DNA of 64,000 nt, taken from the NCBI GenBank assembly GCA_024401495.1, contig JAKSKW010000003.1:48360-112359 (forward strand), read 5' to 3'. A program made the position numbers and the translations under genes. The notes below the pieces were generated by a model that ran no database searches, was not told the DNA's origin, and saw only the letters and a list, made by a program, of their open reading frames with translations. Of this stretch, positions 25,013 to 32,600 are shown in pieces. Each line of letters starts with the position of its first letter. The stretch's first letter is position 1. The stretch comes from Paludibacteraceae bacterium (lineage in GTDB: Bacteria; Bacteroidota; Bacteroidia; Bacteroidales; Paludibacteraceae).

Positions 25013-25396
25013 TTAAATGTGGTATATATTTCTAACGACAAACCAAACGGAGAATATTATCACATAAGTAATAGCCATGAAACGACCTTCTAAAAACTTT
25101 AGAATTCTAATCTGTTTCTCTCCTTTTAATGCAATATTAGCAATGAATACCGCTAATAAATATGGAACCGCATAAGCAAAAAACAGATTATATTTTAAGG
25201 CTTCCTCAAACCTGCCATGTAACAAAGCATGTACTGCTCGTTGAAAACCACATCCAGGACAATTTAACCCTGTCAGAAACTTCACCGGACATTTAGGCAT
25301 TAAGGCATATTGAGTAGGATTAAGGAAATAAAGCATTATCCCTCCTATAACAAATAATACACCCCAAAATATAATTTTCTGATTTTTGCTTGCCAT
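25013..25396 (-). CDS. DUF2752 membrane protein
   Basis: 127 aa with three hydrophobic segments. It carries the DUF2752 signature CPVKFLTGLNCPGCGFQRAVHALLHG (about 36-61), with the paired Cys of CPGCG and the RA.HALLHG motif, followed by EEALKYNLFF. It is encoded 3 bp after the CD225 gene and 12 bp before the TM2 gene. The function is unknown; the CPxCG could bind metal or be redox-active (inference). Confidence 0.85.
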   Translation of the reverse strand: MASKNQKIIFWGVLFVIGGIMLYFLNPTQYALMPKCPVKFLTGLNCPGCGFQRAVHALLHGRFEEALKYNLFFAYAVPYLLAVFIANIALKGEKQIRILKFLEGRFMAITYVIIFSVWFVVRNIYHI

Positions 25397-25399
25397 TAT

Positions 25400-25666
25400 T
25401 TAGTATAGCTGTGCAAAAACTGCTGCTCCGTAAATAATAAAGTAAATAATCTGAAATGCAGCACCAACACCAATGCCAATCAAAGACCACTTCTTAGCCT
25501 CTGCAGCTTTTGCAGCAGCAGCCTCATATTGCTTCATAACATAAAGGTCATCAACCTTTGAGGCGTTAATAATTGCAACAATGCCAAAAGGCAAACAACA
25601 ACACAATGTTGTAAAAATAGCCAAACCCATATTTGAATTAGGCTTTGGAACAAACTGACCTTCCAT
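25400..25666 (-). CDS. CD225/dispanin-family small membrane protein
   Basis: 88 aa with two membrane segments. The pattern NMGLAIFTTLCCCLPFGIVAIINASKVDDLYVMKQYEAA matches the CD225 domain, the fold of eukaryotic interferon-induced transmembrane proteins: a Cys-rich first helix, then a P..G..A....KV loop, then an Ala-rich stretch before the second helix. First gene of the CD225-DUF2752-TM2 operon, with a TAAATTTG promoter element 40 bp upstream. Confidence 0.8.
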   Translation of the reverse strand: MEGQFVPKPNSNMGLAIFTTLCCCLPFGIVAIINASKVDDLYVMKQYEAAAAKAAEAKKWSLIGIGVGAAFQIIYFIIYGAAVFAQLY

Positions 25667-25706
25667 GAAAATATTATTAAATGTTAGTAATCTTATTAAA
25701 ATACAA

Positions 25707-25714
25707 CAAATTTA
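25707..25714 (-). promoter_or_regulatory. Candidate -7 element of the CD225 operon
   Basis: The minus strand reads TAAATTTG, an exact TAnnTTTG match 41 bp upstream of the CD225 ATG. Confidence 0.5.
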
Positions 25715-25761
25715 TATCACAAATAAAAAATTATTGTAAAATTATATGTCCATTCTGTTCG

Positions 25762-26010
25762 TTATTTTTCTCCATTTTGTTCACAAACACAGTACAATGC
25801 AAAGAAATTTTTTTCAAGTGCATTAGATATAAGTCGCACAAGCTCAGTGTTAAGTGACTCCTTTTCATAGATTTTATATATTGCTCGGTCGGTCATATGT
25901 ATTTGCGCGGCAAGCCAGGTTACATTTCTTCCTTGTCTTGCCATCTCCTTTTGTATTGCATGCCCTATATGGACTTTAGCAGTAATGTCTTTTGTAGTTT
26001 CACTCTCCAT
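25762..26010 (-). CDS. Small XRE/Cro-like HTH protein
   Basis: 82 aa. Residues about 14-62 (IGHAIQKEMARQGRNVTWLAAQIHMTDRAIYKIYEK) form a five-helix Cro/C1-type fold with the turn at WLAAQIHMTDRAIYKI. DNA binding is predicted. It is read toward the CD225 operon, about 95 bp upstream of it, so it could regulate it, but the CD225 operon has its own -7 element. It carries its own -7 element at 26080-26087. No toxin partner is visible, so this is probably not a toxin-antitoxin pair. Confidence 0.65.
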   Translation of the reverse strand: MESETTKDITAKVHIGHAIQKEMARQGRNVTWLAAQIHMTDRAIYKIYEKESLNTELVRLISNALEKNFFALYCVCEQNGEK

Positions 26011-26079
26011 AGTAACATAAAAAGCGTGACTGTCGCCCCGTTCATGTCAACCTACATGTTTCGCCAAGCGCCCTAACAC

Positions 26080-26087
26080 CAAAGATA
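26080..26087 (-). promoter_or_regulatory. Candidate -7 element of the HTH gene
   Basis: The minus strand reads TATCTTTG, an exact TAnnTTTG match 70 bp before the start codon. Confidence 0.45.
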
Positions 26088-26235
26088 CATAAACACTCCA
26101 CGCTTTAAGGAGCATTATATTAGTGTTTTCGTTGGGGATCAAAATTGGCGATTTTGTGGGTTTAAAGAAAAAACGATAGTTCGCTAAATATTTTAATCCT
26201 TCTTTCCTGTTTCTTAAATTGTCATTAAATAATAG

Positions 26236-26243
26236 CAAAATTA
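26236..26243 (-). promoter_or_regulatory. Strong -7 promoter element without an obvious gene
   Basis: The minus strand reads GTAATTTTGC, the best form of the motif in this window. It is 226 bp upstream of the HTH gene, with only non-coding sequence between. Confidence 0.45.
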
Positions 26244-26307
26244 CAAAAATTATGCTTTTCTTCTAATGTTTTACCTACATTAAATGCTTAACGCTGTAAT
26301 GTGAAGA

Positions 26308-26343
26308 TAAAAAAAGGGCGAAGCATCGCTGCGTCGCCCCCAA
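26308..26343 (-). terminator. asnB terminator, also GC-rich hairpin repeat copy 2
   Basis: The minus strand GGGCGACGCAGC... folds back with GCTTCGCCC and is followed by TTTTTTTATC. The core is shared with 24510-24544. It lies 25 bp after the asnB stop. Confidence 0.75.
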
Positions 26344-26368
26344 GAAACAAATTATTATGCTGCCTATC

Positions 26369-28039
26369 TTACTTATAAGCCTGATTATGTACGCTCTTTA
26401 CTGCTCTACCTGATGGATCATTCATGTTCTTGAATGCCTCATCCCACTCAAGGGCGATAGCTGTCGAACAAGCCACACTCTTCTCGCTTGGCACTGTCTG
26501 TGCTGCTGTCTGGCTTGGGAAATGCTCCTCGAAGATAGATCTGTAATAGTATTCCTCCTTAGTCATAGGTGGGTTGATTGGGAATCTCTCAGCTGCATGA
26601 GCCATCTGCTCGTCTGTAACCTTCTGAGATGTAAGCTCCTTCAATGTATCAATCCAACTGTATCCTACTCCGTCAGAGAACTGTTCTTTCTGTCTCCAAG
26701 CCACCTCCTCTGGCAAGTAATCCTCGAATGCCTTACGAAGGATCCATTTCTCGATCTTGCCGACGGTACCGCTCAACTTGTCTTTTGGATTCAAGCGCAT
26801 TGCGACGTCCATGAACTCTTTGTCAAGGAATGGAACACGTCCTTCAACACCCCAAGCTGAAAGGCTCTTGTTGGCACGCAAACAGTCGTACATGTGAAGC
26901 TTTGAAAGCTTGCGAACTGTCTCCTTGTGCAATTCCTCTGCGTTTGGAGCCTTGTGGAAATATAGGTATCCACCGAAGATCTCGTCGGCACCCTCTCCTG
27001 AAAGTACCATCTTAATACCCATGCTCTTGATGACGCGGGCAAGAAGATACATCGGAGTACTTGCACGAACTGTAGTCACATCATATGTCTCGATATGATA
27101 GATGACGTCGCGAACAGCGTCAAGACCTTCCTGAACTGTAAAGTTGATTTCGTGGTGAACTGTACCGATATGGTCTGCCACCTTCTTCGCAGCTACCAAG
27201 TCTGGAGCACCCTTCAAACCTACTGCGAATGAGTGCAACTGTGGCCACCAAGCACCCTGCTTGTCGCCGCTCTCCACACGCTGTGAAGCAAACTTCTTAG
27301 CTACTGCAGATACGATTGATGAGTCAAGGCCACCTGAAAGAAGCACACCGTAAGGCACGTCTGTCATCAACTGACGCTTAACAGCTGCCTCAAGAGCATC
27401 ACGAAGCTCGTCGATGCTTGATGTGTTATCCTTTACTGCGTCGTACTCCATCCAATCACGCTTATACCAAGCCTTCAACTCCTTATCTTTTGAGTAGTAG
27501 TAGTGTCCTGGAGGGAACGACTTGATTGTCTCACAGTAACCCTCAAGAGCCTTCATTTCTGAAGCCACATAGAAAGCACCGTCCTTATCCCAACCCATGT
27601 ATAGAGGAATGATTCCCTGGTGGTCGCGAGCGATTAGATAACAATCGTTCTCAATATCGTAAAGTGCAAATGCGAAGATTCCGTTTAGGTCCTCAATGAA
27701 GTTGATTCCCTTCTCACGGTAAAGTGAAAGCACAACCTCACAGTCGCTCTTAGTTAGGAACTCGTATGTTCCAGCCTGACGGTCGCGAATGCTCTGGTGG
27801 TTGTAGATTTCTCCATTGACAGCAAGCACAAGCTTACCATCTTTGCTATATAATGGCTGCTGACCACTTGAAGGGTCAACGATTGCAAGTCTCTCGTGAG
27901 CAAGTATTGCTTTGTCACCACAATAGATTCCCGACCAATCTGGTCCACGGTGACGTATTTTCTTTGACATTTCAAGAAGCTGCGGACGCAACTCCTGTGC
28001 TGACTTCTTAAAGTCGAACGCACAAACTATACCACACAT
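26369..28039 (-). CDS. asnB: Asparagine synthase B (glutamine-hydrolysing)
   Basis: Converts aspartate, ATP and glutamine to asparagine. The start is set at ATG 28039 so that the mature protein begins with the nucleophile Cys (MCGIVCAF); upstream in-frame codons to 28096 would bury it and cannot be right. The glutaminase domain (1-190) has RHRGPDWSG (29-37), the oxyanion/NGEIYN motif (75-80) and EFLTKSDCE (93-101). The synthetase domain has the PP-loop SGGLDS at 235-240 and GEGADEIFGGY. Length 556 aa is normal. It lies downstream of gltD on the same strand, separated by a palindromic repeat, and completes an ammonia-assimilation cluster. Confidence 0.95.
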   Translation of the reverse strand: MCGIVCAFDFKKSAQELRPQLLEMSKKIRHRGPDWSGIYCGDKAILAHERLAIVDPSSGQQPLYSKDGKLVLAVNGEIYNHQSIRDRQAGTYEFLTKSDCEVVLSLYREKGINFIEDLNGIFAFALYDIENDCYLIARDHQGIIPLYMGWDKDGAFYVASEMKALEGYCETIKSFPPGHYYYSKDKELKAWYKRDWMEYDAVKDNTSSIDELRDALEAAVKRQLMTDVPYGVLLSGGLDSSIVSAVAKKFASQRVESGDKQGAWWPQLHSFAVGLKGAPDLVAAKKVADHIGTVHHEINFTVQEGLDAVRDVIYHIETYDVTTVRASTPMYLLARVIKSMGIKMVLSGEGADEIFGGYLYFHKAPNAEELHKETVRKLSKLHMYDCLRANKSLSAWGVEGRVPFLDKEFMDVAMRLNPKDKLSGTVGKIEKWILRKAFEDYLPEEVAWRQKEQFSDGVGYSWIDTLKELTSQKVTDEQMAHAAERFPINPPMTKEEYYYRSIFEEHFPSQTAAQTVPSEKSVACSTAIALEWDEAFKNMNDPSGRAVKSVHNQAYK

Positions 28040-28081
28040 ATTCAGTTCTGATTTAAGGATTAATAATAGAGATAAGATCTT

Positions 28082-28152
28082 GTAGAGACGGGGCATGCCC
28101 CGTCTTAATACAAGATTTTCTTAAGTAAGACGGGAGCATGCCCCGTCTCTAC
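28082..28152. repeat. Pair of inverted palindromes between gltD and asnB
   Basis: GTAGAGACGGGGCATGC followed by CCCGTCTTA (28082-28107), and its inverted copy TAAGACGGGAGCATGC followed by CCCGTCTCTAC (28126-28152), face each other across 18 bp. Each half is itself a palindrome around GGGGCATGCCCC. Related to 7883-7932. It looks like a REP/BIME-type element. It may also work as a processing or termination site between the two genes. Confidence 0.8.
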
Positions 28153-28154
28153 TA

Positions 28155-29507
28155 TTATTTTTTATTGATATACGCGTCGATCTGCTCAGCCACCTTACGG
28201 CCAGAAGCGATTGCACGTACTACAAGGCTTGCTCCTGAAGCAGCGTCACCAACCAAGAACACGTTATCTCCATACTTTGGATGCTCTGGCTTGATGAATC
28301 CCATAGCAAGAAGTACCATATCGCACTCGATAATCTCCTTCTTACCGTTTAGCTTCATGATTGGGCGACCACCTTCTGGATTTGGCTCCCAGATAACGCC
28401 CTCAACCTCTACTCCTGTAAGTTTACCATCCTTACCGATAAACTTGTTAGAGTTTAGAAGCCATCTTCTCTCGCAACCTTCCTTGTGAGAAGAAGTTGTC
28501 TTCTTGATATTTGGCCAGTTTGGCCATGGTGTTGCAGGGTTGTATCCTACAGGTGGCTCTGGCATGATCTCGATCTGAGTCACACTTACAGCACCCTGAC
28601 GATTAGCAGTACCGATACAGTCTGAACCTGTATCACCACCACCGATTACAAGCACCTTCTTACCCTTTGCGTTTACAAGCTCAGAATCCTTGAACTTCAT
28701 TCCAGCAAGAACTCTGTTCTGCTGAGAAAGCATCTCAAGAGCTAGGTAGATTCCCTTCAACTCACGTCCCTCGATCTTAAGGTCACGAGCTGTTGGAGTA
28801 CCTGTGCAGACTGCGTAAGCGTCGAATCCAGCAGGAAGCTTAGTACAGTCGATATTCTGATTGTAAAGGAATTTGATTCCCTCCTGCTCCATGATCGAAA
28901 TTCTACGGTCGATCACAGATTTGTTTAGTTTGAAGTTAGGAATACCGTAACGAAGAAGACCACCTGCTGCCTCGTTCTTCTCGAATACTGTAACCTCATA
29001 ACCCTTCTTGTTAAGCTGTGCTGCTACAGAAAGACCTGCAGGACCAGCACCGATAACAGCAACTTTCTTACCGTTGCGAGCGTATGTGTTAACTGGAACA
29101 TAACCCTCAAGGAATGCACGCTCAATGATAGCGCACTCATTCTCACGACATGTTGTAGGCTCACCGATAGTTAGGTTAAGCACACAGCTCTTCTCACAAA
29201 GTGCAGGACAGATACGACCTGTGAACTCTGGGAAGTCGTTTGTTGCTGATAGAAGTTTGTAAGCCTCTTCCCACTTACCTTTATATAGTGCGTCTTGCCA
29301 TTCAGGCTGCTTGTTGCCTAGCGGACAAGCCCAGTGGCAGAAAGGAACACCACAATCCATGCAACGAGATGCCTGCTCCTGTCTGTCTTTTGTATTCAAT
29401 GTCTGCTCTACCTCACCGAAATCACGAATACGGTCTTGAACAGGACGATATCCAGCCTCCTTACGAGGCACTGTTAGGAATGCTTTAGGATTTCCCATAT
29501 TATTCAA
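28155..29507 (-). CDS. gltD: Glutamate synthase [NADPH], small subunit
   Basis: Delivers electrons from NAD(P)H to the large subunit. The N-terminal 4Fe-4S cysteines are in CMDCGVPFCHWACPLGN (C49, C52, C57, C61). An FAD-binding GAGPAG lies near 150, and a NADPH-binding GGGDTGSD near 290. The C-terminal GDAASGASLVVRAIASGRKVAEQI closes the FAD fold. Length 450 aa is normal. The start could also be the Met at residue 4. It follows gltB on the same strand after a 96-bp gap holding AT-rich inverted and direct repeats. Confidence 0.95.
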   Translation of the reverse strand: MNNMGNPKAFLTVPRKEAGYRPVQDRIRDFGEVEQTLNTKDRQEQASRCMDCGVPFCHWACPLGNKQPEWQDALYKGKWEEAYKLLSATNDFPEFTGRICPALCEKSCVLNLTIGEPTTCRENECAIIERAFLEGYVPVNTYARNGKKVAVIGAGPAGLSVAAQLNKKGYEVTVFEKNEAAGGLLRYGIPNFKLNKSVIDRRISIMEQEGIKFLYNQNIDCTKLPAGFDAYAVCTGTPTARDLKIEGRELKGIYLALEMLSQQNRVLAGMKFKDSELVNAKGKKVLVIGGGDTGSDCIGTANRQGAVSVTQIEIMPEPPVGYNPATPWPNWPNIKKTTSSHKEGCERRWLLNSNKFIGKDGKLTGVEVEGVIWEPNPEGGRPIMKLNGKKEIIECDMVLLAMGFIKPEHPKYGDNVFLVGDAASGASLVVRAIASGRKVAEQIDAYINKK

Positions 29508-29514
29508 TTCTTAA

Positions 29515-29600
29515 TTCATAATGCATAATTCACAATCGTGAATTACACATTACTACTTTGATAAATAATTTAGCATTATGCATTCAGCATTATGCATTGT
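29515..29600. repeat. AT-rich inverted and direct repeats between gltB and gltD
   Basis: TAATTCAC-AATC-GTGAATTA (29526-29545) is a perfect hairpin. GCATTATGCATT occurs twice (29573-29584 and 29587-29598). Similar ATGCATTAAGCATTATG runs occur at 35908-35940, and AAATGCT repeats at 63946-64000. Confidence 0.7.
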
Positions 29601-29603
29601 TTT

Positions 29604-32600
29604 TTACTCAGCTTTGATGTCAGCGATCTTGTTCTGAAGCTTCTTCAACTGCTCCTCCTGAAGTACTCTCTTGTACTCGATTGGAACAACCTGGATGAAC
29701 TCCTCAACGTAGTGGTTCCAGTCGTCAAGCATTGTACGAGCAAGGCTTGAACCTGTGTACAACCAGTGCTTGCGGATCAACTCGTGAAGCTCCTTACGGT
29801 AGCTTGCCTCTTCGATCAAGCTCAACTCAACCATATCCATGTTACAGAAGTAGTCGAAGTTGTGGTTCTTATCCCATACGTAAGCAACACCACCTGACAT
29901 ACCAGCTGCGAAGTTACGTCCTGTCTCACCAAGCACTACCACACGTCCACCTGTCATGTACTCACAGCAGTGGTCGCCAGCACCCTCGATGACTGCGATA
30001 GCTCCTGAGTTACGTACTCCGAAACGCTCACCTACGCGACCGTTAACGTAAAGCTCACCTGTTGTCGCACCATACAAACCAGTGTTACCTGCGATGATGT
30101 TCTTGTCTGCCTCGAAGCTTGAACGTACTGGAGGAAGGATTGCTATACGTCCTCCTGAAAGTCCCTTACCGAAGTAGTCGTTAGTCTCACCCTCTAGCTT
30201 GAAGTTTACACCCTTAGCAAGGAATGCACCGAATGACTGACCTGCAGAACCCTTGAACTTAACATTAATTGTTGAATCTGGAAGACCCTCCTCACCATAC
30301 TTCAATGCGATGGCTCCTGAAAGCATTGTACCTACCGCACGGTCTGTATTCTTGATTGCGAAGTCAAGGTTAACCTCCTGCTTCTTCTCGATTGCATCCT
30401 TAGCCTGAGCAAGAATATCGAAATCCTTAACGCCCTCAACCTTTGTGAATGGTCTGTGATCCCAGCACAACGACTCTTTACTGTCGACTCTTGCAAGTAG
30501 ACGAGAGAAATCCAAAGTCTGGTGTTTCTCGTTAGTCATTGGCTTGATCTCGATCAACTCTGTGTGACCGATGATATCCTCGAACTTCTTGAAGCCCATC
30601 TCTGCAAGGTACTCACGAACCTCCTGAGCCAAGAAAGTGAAGTAGTTTACTAGGTATTCAGCACGACCCATAAATCTCTCACGAAGTTTAGGATCCTGAG
30701 TGGCAACACCTACAGGACATGTATTTGTGTTACACTTTCTCATCATTACACATCCTAGAACGATCAAAGGAAGTGTACCGAAGCTGAACTCGTCTGCTCC
30801 AAGAAGAGCTGTCAATATGACGTCGCGACCTGTCTTCAACTGTCCGTCTGTCTGCAAACGTACACGTCCACGAAGACCGTTTAGAACCAATGTCTGCTGT
30901 GTCTCTGCAAGACCGATTTCAGGAGAGATACCAGCAAATCTCATTGAAGACGCTGGAGATGCACCTGTACCACCTTCTGCACCTGAGATAACGATCAAAT
31001 CTGCGTTAGCCTTGGCAACACCGGCAGCGATTGTACCAACACCACTCTCAGCAACAAGCTTAACTGAAACTGCAGCAGTTGGGTTGATATTCTTCAAATC
31101 GTAGATCAACTGTGCAAGGTCCTCGATAGAGTAGATATCGTGGTGAGGTGGAGGCGAGATAAGTGAGATTCCAGGGATTGCGTTACGAGTCTTAGCGATG
31201 ACCTCGTTAACCTTAAATCCTGGCAACTGACCACCCTCACCTGGCTTAGCTCCCTGAGCCACCTTAATCTGAATTTCCTCAGCGTTAACAAGGTATTCAG
31301 CAGTAACACCGAAACGACCAGAAGCGATCTGCTTTGTCTTAGATGATAGGCTCACACCGTCTACACTTGAATGGTAGCGTGCGTTATCCTCACCACCCTC
31401 ACCAGTGTTCGAACGAGCACCAAGCTTGTTCATTGCAAGAGCGATTGCCTCGTGAGCCTCGATTGAAAGAGCTCCGAATGACATGGCACCTGAAACGAAG
31501 TGCTTAACAATGCTCTCTACTGGCTCTACCTGATCAACTGGGATTGGTTTTGCTGCCTTCTTGAAATCAAAGAAGTCACGGATGAAAATCTCCTTCTCCT
31601 TGTTATCAACGAAGCTTGTATATTCCTTGTACTTCTTGTAAGAACCCATACGAGTTGCAATCTGCAATGTAGAGATTGTCTCTGGATTCCAAGCGTGTGC
31701 GATACCATCTTTTCTGTAAGCGAACAAACCAGCATCTGGAATCATATCCTCGTCTGTTGCCTTCATTGCGATATCGTGAAGTTTGATTGCGTCGTTAGCA
31801 ATCTGCTTTAGACCGATACCTCCGATAGTAGAAATCTCTGTTCCGAAGTATGTCTTCAACAAACTCTCGCTCAAACCGATGCTCTCGAAGATCTTAGCAC
31901 CACGGTAAGAACGGATAGTTGAAATACCCATCTTAGACATGATCTTGTATAGACCCTTGCAAACAGCCTTGATGTAGTTGTGCTCAGCTGTAGCGTAATC
32001 CTCCTGGATCTCCTTGTTCTTAACAAGTTCCTCAAGAACTGCGAATGTCATGTATGGGTTCAATGCAGAAGCACCGTAACCTAGAAGCAATGCAGCGTGC
32101 ATAACCTCACGGATCTCACCAGACTCAACGATCAAAGCTGTCTGAACACGTTTGCCGACGCTGATCAAGTAGTGGTGAACAGCCGAAACTGCAAGCAAAC
32201 ATGGGATAACTGCGTGGTCAGCATCAACGTCTCTATCTGAAAGGATGATGTAGTTGATACCCTTGTCTACGCTCTCCTCTGCGCTCTTGCATAGGTTGTC
32301 GATAGCCTCCTTTAGACCTTCCTCGCCCTTGCTTGCCTCAAACAACATTGGAAGCTTAGTAGTGACGAATCCCTTGTAACGGATGTTGCAAAGAATGTCA
32401 AGCTCTGCGTTTGAAAGGATTGGATGAGGAAGACGAACCATCTTACAGTTGCTCTCATCTGGGTTCAAGATACCAGGACCAACCTTACCGATGTACTCAG
32501 TCAAGCTCATTACAAGCTCCTCACGGATAGGGTCGATAGCTGGGTTAGTTACCTGAGCGAACTGCTGACGGAAGTAGTTGAAGAAAATCTGTGGACGATC

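Larger units (their letters stand above)
26011..26368. other. 358-bp region with two minus-strand promoter elements and no clear gene
   Basis: Contains the HTH gene's -7 element (26080-26087), an excellent GTAATTTTGC element at 26236-26243, a short inverted repeat CAAAAT/ATTTTG near 26140, and the asnB terminator repeat. The only minus-strand frame longer than 60 codons (26047-26238) would have to start on a TTG that overlaps the promoter element, so it is not supported. The inner promoter may drive a long leader of the HTH gene or a small RNA. Confidence 0.5.

Noticed and set aside
25762..26010. Antitoxin of a toxin-antitoxin pair
   Set aside because: No small toxin-like gene on either side; the downstream genes are membrane proteins with their own promoter element.
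26047..26238. 63-codon minus-strand reading frame upstream of the HTH gene
   Set aside because: Its only long start is a TTG overlapping the promoter element itself; no recognisable sequence.
28040..28096. N-terminal extension of AsnB (19 codons)
   Set aside because: The enzyme needs Cys directly after the initiator Met; the extension also reads into the palindromic repeat.
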